A stretch of 7,058 bases of DNA. Origin: an uncultured Prevotella sp. Lineage in GTDB: Bacteria; Bacteroidota; Bacteroidia; Bacteroidales; Bacteroidaceae. Position 1 is the stretch's first letter; each line of letters begins with the position of its first letter. Both the position numbers and the translations under genes were made by a program. This document shows positions 1 to 5,397 of the stretch, piece after piece. The notes beneath the pieces are model-generated. The model worked only from the letters and a program-made list of their open reading frames with translations, ran no database searches and was not told the DNA's origin. Where the stretch lies: the NCBI GenBank assembly GCA_900551985.1, contig URYG01000167.1:1-7058 (forward strand). Reading direction: 5' to 3'.

Positions 1-6
1 GCTGCT

Positions 7-1299
7 TTACAAGATGAAGAAGTTCTCATCGATGATTTTCTTCAAAGCCATCATGGCAAGCAACGGAATGGTAAACTCGGCTATCACGAGGATGGAAGCC
101 ACCGTTCGGAACTTGGCATACATCGGAATGTAATCAAGGAAGAAATCGGTGAACGGCATGAAGTTTCTACCCCATGAGAGCAGGATGCTCAAGATGGTGG
201 CAGCCAGCAAAGCCCACTTCATCGGCCCCTTGACAATAAACAAACCGAGGATGAAGAGCATACATACGAATGCTCCTACATATACAGGACCGCTCGTACC
301 AGGCTGGTTACCCCAGTACTGTCCAAGCTGCTGATAAATCTGAACGAAGTTAGGATCCGCCTTCTCCATCGCCTGCGTATTCTGGGCGAGAGGTACGGAA
401 GCACCACCCTTGGCATCAGGAATCAGGAGCGTCCAGGTCTCATCGATACCATAGCTCCACTGGGTGATATAGTCTCTATCCAAACCACTGCTGGTCTGAT
501 TGGCAGCATTCTTCTTCACCAGTTCGCTCTTTCCACGCATGGTTTCCTGACCATACTGCCAGGTATGATACAAGTTGGAGAGGTTGAGCGAGATTCCGAT
601 GAGTGCACCCACGGCACATACCGCAGTAGCCTTACCGAAGCGGGCGAGTTCCCCCTTCTTGATGGCATCTACCAGGAAGGCAATCACCATGAAGAGGATG
701 ATGAAGAGATAATAATAGGTCATCTGCACGTGGTTGGCATTCACCTCGAAAGCCGAGAAGATGGCGGTGAGGAGCAGACCTTTCAGATACTTGCCCCGAT
801 AAGCCAGTACCACACCCGCAATCATAGGAGGCAGATAAGCCAATGCCCATACCTTCCAGATATGACCTGCTGCAATGATAATAAAGAAATAGGATGAGAA
901 TGCCCAGATGATGGAACCCAGCGCCGCCAGCGATTGTCTGAAATCGAAGGCACGGAGCAGGATATAAAAGCCCAGGAGATAGACAAACACATACCATACA
1001 TAATCAGGCAACCACAGATGATAAGCCTTCGTTACCTGATTGAGCACCTGGGTACTGCCGTACGAAGGCGACATCTGATAGGTTGGCATACCACCAAACA
1101 CAGAGTTGGTCCAACGGGTTGTCTCGCCAGTCTGCTGTTGGAAAAGCTCTTTCTCATGTCCCAATCCCTTGCTTGCCGCCGAGTCGTGTCGGAACAGGAT
1201 TCGTCCGTCCATGTCGGCAGGCATGAAGTACACGAAAGAGATCACTGCAAAAACAATCACTACCAGAATATCCAGTAGATACTTCTTCAATAATTTCAT
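7..1299 (-). CDS. YfhO-family multi-pass membrane protein, N-terminal part (C-terminus lost to a stop at the window edge)
   Basis: A 430-residue hydrophobic protein that matches the N-terminal half of YfhO-like (PF09586) proteins of Bacteroidota, which usually run to about 800 residues. A first membrane segment (about 9-27) is followed by a long outer loop with polar conserved-looking residues (FRHD 36-39, HEKE 48-51, TRWTNSVFGGMPTYQ 61-75). Further membrane segments lie near 100-117, 125-143, 150-167, 173-183, 195-211, 223-240, 338-356, 361-375 and 398-418, with a large loop at 245-335. YfhO proteins are predicted GT-C-like enzymes or transporters acting on surface glycans; the B. subtilis homologue is linked to lipoteichoic acid glycosylation. 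The role here is not known. The ATG at 1299-1297 sits about 22 nt after a consensus promoter, supporting the start. The last residues (DENFFIL, then TAA at 9-7) look like a frame loss, not a natural end: the frame past a one-base change reads LLHLVKQ without a stop. Family assignment is firm, function unsure. Confidence 0.85.
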   Translation of the reverse strand: MKLLKKYLLDILVVIVFAVISFVYFMPADMDGRILFRHDSAASKGLGHEKELFQQQTGETTRWTNSVFGGMPTYQMSPSYGSTQVLNQVTKAYHLWLPDYVWYVFVYLLGFYILLRAFDFRQSLAALGSIIWAFSSYFFIIIAAGHIWKVWALAYLPPMIAGVVLAYRGKYLKGLLLTAIFSAFEVNANHVQMTYYYLFIILFMVIAFLVDAIKKGELARFGKATAVCAVGALIGISLNLSNLYHTWQYGQETMRGKSELVKKNAANQTSSGLDRDYITQWSYGIDETWTLLIPDAKGGASVPLAQNTQAMEKADPNFVQIYQQLGQYWGNQPGTSGPVYVGAFVCMLFILGLFIVKGPMKWALLAATILSILLSWGRNFMPFTDFFLDYIPMYAKFRTVASILVIAEFTIPLLAMMALKKIIDENFFIL

Positions 1300-1306
1300 C
1301 TTTTTC

Positions 1307-1320
1307 TATAAACGTTTATA
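1307..1320. repeat. 14-bp perfect palindrome at the yfhO transcription start
   Basis: TATAAACGTTTATA is identical to its own reverse complement over all 14 bases. It lies between the -7 box (1329-1336) and the start codon (1299), so it covers roughly the first transcribed bases. This is a position where a dimeric repressor could block transcription. It is also AT-rich, and chance cannot be excluded, so operator function is only an inference. Confidence 0.45.
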
Positions 1321-1328
1321 ATTTGGTG

Positions 1329-1360
1329 CAAAGATAATGAGAAATGAAGACACTACAAAA
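1329..1360 (-). promoter_or_regulatory. Bacteroidota-type promoter for the yfhO-like gene
   Basis: On the minus strand, TTTTG at 1360-1356 (-33 box) and TATCTTTG at 1336-1329 (-7 box, consensus TAnnTTTG) are separated by exactly 19 bp, the usual spacing of the primary sigma factor of Bacteroidota. Transcription should start near 1321-1324, giving a leader of about 22-25 nt before the ATG at 1299. Confidence 0.8.
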
Positions 1361-1404
1361 TAATAGAAGAAACTTTTTACTTTTTTTATCGAAGAAAAGA
1401 CACA

Positions 1405-1432
1405 ATAGGGTTTTCCCCCTATCATTATAGGG
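1405..1432. promoter_or_regulatory. Three ATAGGG half-sites upstream of the beta-barrel gene (candidate activator site)
   Basis: ATAGGG at 1405-1410, CCCTAT at 1417-1422 and ATAGGG at 1427-1432 make two overlapping inverted repeats that share the middle half-site, with spacers of 6 and 4 bp. The cluster lies about 30-60 bp upstream of the -7 box of the plus-strand gene and upstream of both divergent promoters. The last two half-sites could also form a 6-bp hairpin with a CATT loop. Binding by a regulator is inferred only from symmetry and position. Confidence 0.4.
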
Positions 1433-1463
1433 ATTCTCACGCTGCAAGATGACCGAAAACCCA

Positions 1464-1471
1464 TACCTTTG
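1464..1471 (+). promoter_or_regulatory. -7 promoter element for the beta-barrel protein gene
   Basis: TACCTTTG matches the Bacteroidota -7 consensus TAnnTTTG and is followed by GCACC. The base stretch 19 bp upstream (GCTG, 1441-1444) matches the -33 TTTG at only two of four positions, so the promoter has a strong -7 and weak -33 element. The start of transcription would be near 1478, leaving a leader of about 22 nt before the ATG at 1501. Confidence 0.65.
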
Positions 1472-1500
1472 CACCAGATAATAATTAAAATCACATCAAT

Positions 1501-2178
1501 ATGAAAAGAATCGCATTTATCATGATGGCAATACTCCTGGCAGTGATTCCATCAACGGCTCAGAACTATAAGAATAGTAGATATTACAACAAGAAGACGG
1601 GACATCTCGACTACAGATACAACCACAGTTACGGTGCTCCATACTTCGGTTTCCGCATCGGTCCGGCATTCACCTACGTGAATTCGGATGATCCTCGTCT
1701 GGATGGCGGTGACTGGCAGACGGGCCTCAACGTAGGCGTTGTTGCCGGCATTCCGCTCACGGATACTGCGCCTCTGTATCTGGAGACGGGTCTCTCCTAT
1801 ATAGAAAAAGGTGGCAAGAAGGATCTGGTTTCCGGCAAGAAGATGACCTACGACCTCAACTACCTGCAGATTCCTGCGGTGTTGAAATACAAGTATGATG
1901 TAGATGACCACTTCTCCATCCAGCCACAATTCGGCGGTTACTTCGCCGTGGGTGTAGGTGGCAAGATCAAGAACTTTGCCGAGCGAGAGGCCCAGAGTTC
2001 CTTCCGCAGCGACAACTTCCGCCGACTGGATGGCGGCCTGCGCATCGGTTGCGGCATCGGCTACGATATGTTCTATGCCGATCTCACCTATGACATCGGT
2101 CTTGCCAACATCTGCCACGACAGTTTTGACAAATCGCATAATGGAGCCCTCCTGCTCAATTTCGGAGTGAACTTCTAA
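1501..2178 (+). CDS. Small outer-membrane beta-barrel protein (PorT/OMP_b-brl-like)
   Basis: A 225-residue exported protein. Residues 1-20 are a signal peptide (MKR, hydrophobic core, STA before Q21). After a Tyr/Asn-rich stretch (22-45) the chain alternates polar and nonpolar residues in the way of transmembrane beta-strands: FGFRIGPAFTYV (about 49-60), TGLNVGVVAGIPL, LYLETGLSYIEKGGKK, YLQIPAVLKYKY, FSIQPQFGGYFAVGVGGK, GGLRIGCGIGYD, and the last strand ALLLNFGVNF, which ends in Phe as expected for recognition by the BAM complex. The pattern 'LETGLSY..KG' followed by 'YLQIPAVLKYK' is typical of the Bacteroidota outer-membrane beta-barrel family PF13568, and the length is usual. It likely forms an eight- to ten-stranded barrel in the outer membrane; no substrate or partner can be named. 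It is alone in its transcript, with its own promoter and terminator, and ends in tandem stops TAA TAG. Confidence 0.85.
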   Translation: MKRIAFIMMAILLAVIPSTAQNYKNSRYYNKKTGHLDYRYNHSYGAPYFGFRIGPAFTYVNSDDPRLDGGDWQTGLNVGVVAGIPLTDTAPLYLETGLSYIEKGGKKDLVSGKKMTYDLNYLQIPAVLKYKYDVDDHFSIQPQFGGYFAVGVGGKIKNFAEREAQSSFRSDNFRRLDGGLRIGCGIGYDMFYADLTYDIGLANICHDSFDKSHNGALLLNFGVNF

Positions 2179-2218
2179 TAGAACCCTACATTTTTCGTAG
2201 TTCGCCATATCATCATGT

Positions 2219-2265
2219 AACATTTCTCTGCCTATAATAAAATATAGGTGGGGAAATGTTTTTTT
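2219..2265 (+). terminator. Intrinsic terminator of the beta-barrel gene
   Basis: The arms 2219-2236 and 2243-2260 form an 18-position stem (14 Watson-Crick pairs, three G-U, one C-C mismatch) around the loop ATAAAA. The right arm runs directly into seven T residues (2259-2265). The position 41 bp after the stop codon fits rho-independent termination. Confidence 0.85.
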
Positions 2266-2280
2266 ATGGGATTTATTTTG

Positions 2281-2288
2281 TAACTTTG
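2281..2288 (+). promoter_or_regulatory. -7 promoter element for mtnN
   Basis: TAACTTTG fits the TAnnTTTG consensus and lies 24 bp before the mtnN ATG. There is no exact TTTG 19 bp upstream. The nearest T-rich stretch is the T tail of the preceding terminator (2259-2265), which may serve as an imperfect -33 box. Confidence 0.65.
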
Positions 2289-2312
2289 CACCCTGAATAG
2301 AAATAAATCGAT

Positions 2313-3011
2313 ATGAAAATAGGAATTATCGTTGCGATGGACAAGGAGTTCGCGCAACTCAAGACATTATTGACAGAATCGCAGACTGAGCGAAAGAATC
2401 ATAAGGACTTCGTCATCGGAAAGATCGGCGAGAACGAAGTAGTGATGCAGCAGTGCGGCATCGGAAAGGTGAACAGCGCCATCGGAGCTGTGGAAATGAT
2501 TGACAATTACCACCCAGACCTCGTCATCTCTTCGGGTGTAGCTGGAGGCGCAGACATCAACCTCAATGTTACCGAAGTGGTGGTAGCTACCGACTGTGTA
2601 TATCACGATGCTTACTGCGGTGACGAATGCGAGTATGGACAGATTCTCGGTATGCCTGCCCTCTTCAAGACTCCTAAGGAGTATGTAGAAAAGGCACTTG
2701 CCATCAATGAACTGCCAGACAACCAGCATCCAAAGATTCATGCCGGACAGATTGTAAGCGGAGAATGGTTCGTAGATAGCAAGGAGAAGATGCGCTCTAT
2801 CCTGGAGCACTTCCCTCACGCCATGGCTGTGGATATGGAAAGCTGCTCCATCGCACAGACCTGCCACATCTACAAGACTCCTTTCATCTCCTTCCGCATC
2901 ATCAGCGATGTACCTCTGAAGGATACCAAGGCACAGCAGTACTTCGACTTCTGGGCTAAAATGGCAGAAGGATCATTCAATGTCACCAAGGCTTTCCTCG
3001 AAAGTCTATAA
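2313..3011 (+). CDS. mtnN: 5'-methylthioadenosine/S-adenosylhomocysteine nucleosidase
   Basis: A 232-residue cytoplasmic enzyme that hydrolyses S-adenosylhomocysteine to adenine and S-ribosylhomocysteine, and also 5'-methylthioadenosine, in the activated-methyl cycle. The sequence starts MKIGIIVAMDKE, placing Glu12 where the E. coli enzyme has its catalytic Glu12. Other family marks are the glycine-rich SSGVAGGAD (73-81), the His-Asp pair (98-99), GQIVSGEWF (145-153), VDMES with Met175-Glu176 (ribose binding), and RIISD with Asp199 as the proton donor to the adenine ring. The usual VEME reads VDME here. The length agrees with the family (about 230). The gene has its own promoter after the upstream terminator, and luxS, whose substrate is this enzyme's product, follows 168 bp later, so the two probably form one unit. 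I see no truncation. Confidence 0.95.
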   Translation: MKIGIIVAMDKEFAQLKTLLTESQTERKNHKDFVIGKIGENEVVMQQCGIGKVNSAIGAVEMIDNYHPDLVISSGVAGGADINLNVTEVVVATDCVYHDAYCGDECEYGQILGMPALFKTPKEYVEKALAINELPDNQHPKIHAGQIVSGEWFVDSKEKMRSILEHFPHAMAVDMESCSIAQTCHIYKTPFISFRIISDVPLKDTKAQQYFDFWAKMAEGSFNVTKAFLESL

Positions 3012-3182
3012 CATTGAGCTTTGAACTTTGAGCTTTGAACTTTGAACTTTATGATATGCCATATGGATTATAATAAAGTTCAAAGTAAAAGTAATCACAA
3101 TGTTCAAAGCTCAATGTTCAAAGTTCAAAGTAAAAGTAATCATAAAGTTCAAAGTTCAATATTCAAAGTTCAAAGTAATATG
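3012..3182. repeat. Repeat-filled mtnN-luxS spacer with long inverted repeat ending on the luxS start codon
   Basis: The left arm (3012-3052) holds tandem 7-bp units CTTTGAA/CTTTGAG at 3019, 3026, 3033 and 3040. The right part holds the reverse complement TTCAAAG at 3079, 3103, 3117, 3124, 3148, 3162 and 3169. Arm 3012-3052 is complementary to 3142-3182 at 34 of 41 positions, plus two G-U pairs, including an uninterrupted 18-bp and a 13-bp block. The right arm ends with the luxS ATG (3180-3182), which would pair with CAT at 3012-3014, directly after the mtnN stop. The left arm can also pair with other TTCAAAG copies, so alternative folds exist. Whether this is a regulatory leader or just a spreading repeat family cannot be told from one copy. 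Confidence 0.75.
3075..3177 (+). repeat. 45-bp tandem repeat, about 2.3 copies
   Basis: Units at 3075-3119 and 3120-3164 differ at only four positions, and a third partial copy begins at 3165. The first 23 bases of units 1 and 2 are identical. Each unit holds three TTCAAAG copies at the same internal spacing (24, 14, 7). The period is a multiple of three, so the reading frame of luxS stays open backwards through the repeat and could be mistaken for a protein extension. Confidence 0.85.
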
Positions 3183-3665
3183 AATAAGATTCCAAGTTTT
3201 ACCATCAATCATAACAAGTTGCTCCGCGGCATCTACGTAAGCCGCAAGGACGAAGTAGGCGGAGAAGTCATCACAACCTTCGATATCCGTATGAAGGTGC
3301 CTAACCAGGAGCCTTGCCTCCACAACGGTGCCATCCATACCATCGAACACTTGGCTGCCACCTACCTGCGCAACGACGAGGAGTGGAAAGACCGCATCAT
3401 CTACTGGGGACCAATGGGATGCCTCACCGGCAACTACCTCCTCATCAAGGGCGACCTGGAGAGCAAGGACATCGTAGAACTGATGAAGCGCACCTTCAAG
3501 TTCGTAGCCGACTTCGAAGGAGAAATTCCTGGACAGGCAGCCAAGGATTGCGGCAACTACCTGCTCCACGACCTGCCTATGGCAAAGTATGAATCGAAAA
3601 AATATTTGGAAGAGGTGCTCAACTGCATCACCGAAGAGAATTTGATTTATCCTACACAAGACTAA
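3180..3665 (+). CDS. luxS: S-ribosylhomocysteine lyase (AI-2 synthesis)
   Basis: A 161-residue metalloenzyme that cleaves S-ribosylhomocysteine into homocysteine and 4,5-dihydroxy-2,3-pentanedione, the precursor of the AI-2 signal. The metal ligands are His53 and His57 in HTIEH, with the catalytic Glu56 between them, and Cys124 in KDCGNY. The catalytic Cys81 is in GPMGC. These correspond to His54, His58, Glu57, Cys126 and Cys84 of B. subtilis LuxS. I chose the ATG at 3180 because residues SFTINHN then align with the normal LuxS N-terminus and the length is normal. The frame is open further upstream (TTG 3042, ATG 3051), but that part is only translated repeat (KVQSKSNH units). No promoter of the TAnnTTTG type is visible in the spacer, so it is probably transcribed with mtnN. 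A terminator follows directly. Confidence 0.95.
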   Translation: MNKIPSFTINHNKLLRGIYVSRKDEVGGEVITTFDIRMKVPNQEPCLHNGAIHTIEHLAATYLRNDEEWKDRIIYWGPMGCLTGNYLLIKGDLESKDIVELMKRTFKFVADFEGEIPGQAAKDCGNYLLHDLPMAKYESKKYLEEVLNCITEENLIYPTQD

Positions 3666-3673
3666 CCCTATAC

Positions 3674-3704
3674 AAACGCCCGCAAAGCAAATTTGCGGGC
3701 GTTT
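3674..3704 (+). terminator. Intrinsic terminator of mtnN-luxS
   Basis: A perfect 13-bp GC-rich stem, AAACGCCCGCAAA (3674-3686) with TTTGCGGGCGTTT (3692-3704), encloses the loop GCAAA and is followed by an AT-rich tail (ATATTTAATT). It starts 8 bp after the luxS stop codon. Confidence 0.9.
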
Positions 3705-3726
3705 ATATTTAATTAACCAGAAAAGT

Positions 3727-3757
3727 TTTGTTACTATTTATAAAACTCCTATCTTTG
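3727..3757 (+). promoter_or_regulatory. Consensus Bacteroidota promoter of the fucosidase operon
   Basis: TTTG (3727-3730) and TATCTTTG (3750-3757) are separated by exactly 19 bp, a full match to the -33/-7 consensus. Transcription should start near 3764, leaving a leader of about 94 nt before the ATG at 3858, longer than those of the other genes in this window. Confidence 0.85.
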
Positions 3758-3778
3758 CAGATGAATCATTAGTAACAA
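3728..3778. promoter_or_regulatory. 9-bp inverted half-sites bracketing the fucosidase promoter
   Basis: TTGTTACTA (3728-3736) and TAGTAACAA (3770-3778) are perfect inverted copies. The first overlaps the -33 box and the second lies just after the expected transcription start. Their centres are 42 bp apart, about four helical turns, so both would face the same side of the DNA. Two protein-bound half-sites of this kind could hold the promoter shut; this is inference from geometry alone. Confidence 0.45.
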
Positions 3779-3857
3779 TCACCAATCGCATCAATAACTA
3801 TTATATACATCTATTATTATGGTAAGATTAAAGTGTATCGATTTAAATACAACAACC

Positions 3858-5375
3858 ATGAACATCAAAAAAGTTTTTATAGGGGTGTCCTTCGTCATGA
3901 CTGCCATGGCTGGCCACTCCCAGAGTGTTTTCCAAGTGAAGCAGCAGTCGTTGCCTAATCCAGACAACGAGCCAGCAGCTGTGTTCCCGGTTCCAAGTGA
4001 TCGCCAGATGAAATGGCAGGAAACTGAATTCTATGCCTTCTTCCATTATGGCATGAATACCTATACCAACAGAGAATGGGGACTCGGAAGTGAAGACGTA
4101 ACCCTTTTTGCACCAACCAAGAAGCCAAATCCGGCTCAATGGCTCAAGGCTGTGAAAGCAGCTGGTATGAAGGGCGGTATCGCCGTGGTAAAGCACCACG
4201 ATGGTTTCTGCCTTTGGCCTACATCTACAACCGATCATTCTATCGTGAATGCAGGCAACGAGAACGGCAAGACCACCAACATTCCTCGCGACTTTGCCAA
4301 GGCTGCCCGCAATCTGGGTATGAAGTACGGCTTCTATGTTTCTCCATGGGATAGAAACAGCCAATACTACGGTACTGAAAAATATGTAAACGATGTTTTC
4401 CTGCGCCAGTGCGCTGAGTTGGCACAGTATGGAAAAGACCAGTTTGAAATGTGGTTTGACGGTGCCAACGGTGGTGACGGATACTACGGCGGACGCAATA
4501 CGACCGTGAACGTAGACCGTTCTACCTATTATGATATTCCTAACCTCAGAGACTCTATCCACAAGGTTTGTCCAGACATCATCCTCTGGGGTGTGGGTGC
4601 CGAGGCAAGATGGATTGGCAACGAGGCAGGATGGGCTGGCGAAACCAACTGGCTCACCGACGAAAGAGGCTATGCACCAGAAAGCAACGGTATGTATGGT
4701 ACTGAGGACGGATGGCAGTGGGACCCAGGAGAGAGCGATGCCAAGTTCACCGACAAGGGATGGTTCTGGCACGAGGGTGAGAAACCTCTCTCTGTAGAGC
4801 GCCTCTTCCAGATGTATCTAGAAACCGTAGGTAGAAATGCTACCCTGATCTTGAACTGTCCTCCAGACAAGACCGGTCTGTTGCCTGATGTAGATGTGCG
4901 CGTGCTCAAGGATATGGGCAACATGATTCGCACCCGTCTGGGCAAGGACCTGGCACAGAAGGCAAAGGTTACTGTTAGCAACACCCGAAAGGCTGGTGTC
5001 AACCGCAACTATGCTGCCAAGAACCTGACTGATAACAACAAGAATACCTATTGGGCTACTGATGACGGTGTGAAGCAGGCTACCATCACCTTCAACTGGG
5101 ATAAGCCACAGACCGTTCGCTATGTGGATATGATGGAGTACATCCGCAAGGGTCAGCGAGTAAGAAAGTTCCATATCGAAATCTCAGAAGATGGAAAGAC
5201 ATGGAAACCAATCGCAGAGAAGTGCACTACTACCACCATCGGATACAAGCGCATCATCCCGTTGAACGGCAGCACATCAGACAGTTACGGCAAGGGCTAT
5301 CAGGTAAAAGGCCTGAAGGTTGTCATCGACGACAGCAAGGCTTGTCCTTTGTTACATTCCATTAAAGTATTTTAA
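3858..5375 (+). CDS. Secreted GH29 alpha-L-fucosidase with C-terminal F5/8-type domain
   Basis: A 505-residue exported enzyme predicted to remove alpha-linked L-fucose from glycans. I start it at the ATG at 3858, because this gives a normal signal peptide (MNIKKVFIG, hydrophobic core, GHSQS, cleavage near residue 22); starting at 3819 puts 13 polar residues in front. The GH29 (beta/alpha)8 domain spans about 45-365: FYAFFHYGMNT, KHHDGFCLWPT (112-122), YGFYVSPWDRN, and MWFDGANGG with Asp201 as the nucleophile. The acid/base is probably Glu256 in RWIGNEAG; Glu249 in GAEAR is an alternative. LILNCPPDKTG closes the barrel. Residues about 370-505 (VTVSN, YWATDDG, FHIEISEDGKTWKP) form a discoidin/F5/8-type beta-sandwich. 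The pattern resembles GH29 subfamily B, the alpha-1,3/1,4 Lewis-type fucosidases, but the subfamily is not certain. No SusC/SusD pair is in view. The next gene follows after 22 bp. Confidence 0.93.
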   Translation: MNIKKVFIGVSFVMTAMAGHSQSVFQVKQQSLPNPDNEPAAVFPVPSDRQMKWQETEFYAFFHYGMNTYTNREWGLGSEDVTLFAPTKKPNPAQWLKAVKAAGMKGGIAVVKHHDGFCLWPTSTTDHSIVNAGNENGKTTNIPRDFAKAARNLGMKYGFYVSPWDRNSQYYGTEKYVNDVFLRQCAELAQYGKDQFEMWFDGANGGDGYYGGRNTTVNVDRSTYYDIPNLRDSIHKVCPDIILWGVGAEARWIGNEAGWAGETNWLTDERGYAPESNGMYGTEDGWQWDPGESDAKFTDKGWFWHEGEKPLSVERLFQMYLETVGRNATLILNCPPDKTGLLPDVDVRVLKDMGNMIRTRLGKDLAQKAKVTVSNTRKAGVNRNYAAKNLTDNNKNTYWATDDGVKQATITFNWDKPQTVRYVDMMEYIRKGQRVRKFHIEISEDGKTWKPIAEKCTTTTIGYKRIIPLNGSTSDSYGKGYQVKGLKVVIDDSKACPLLHSIKVF

Positions 5376-5397
5376 ACTTTGACTCTACACTACGAAT

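Noticed and set aside
1552..2223. Long minus-strand open frame opposite the beta-barrel gene
   Set aside because: It mirrors a gene with a signal peptide, beta-strand pattern, promoter and terminator; its own translation has no recognisable family pattern.
3042..3179. N-terminal extension of LuxS by up to 46 residues (TTG or ATG starts at 3042, 3051)
   Set aside because: The extra part is only translated 45-bp repeat, and LuxS from the ATG at 3180 already has normal length and N-terminal alignment.
3012..3180. CRISPR array or insertion-sequence ends in the mtnN-luxS spacer
   Set aside because: The repeat units are 7 and 45 bp without unique spacers, there are no cas genes, no transposase and no target-site duplication.
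3819..3857. Earlier ATG for the fucosidase at 3819
   Set aside because: It would place 13 polar residues in front of a normal signal peptide; the ATG at 3858 gives a regular Lys-rich N-terminus and hydrophobic core.
3843..4772. 309-residue minus-strand open frame opposite the fucosidase
   Set aside because: The plus strand carries clear GH29 motifs over the same bases; the minus-strand product shows no domain and no promoter.
5374..5381. AAACTTTG as a separate -7 promoter for the gene at 5398
   Set aside because: It misses the first T of TAnnTTTG, overlaps the fucosidase stop, and the 22-bp gap points to co-transcription.
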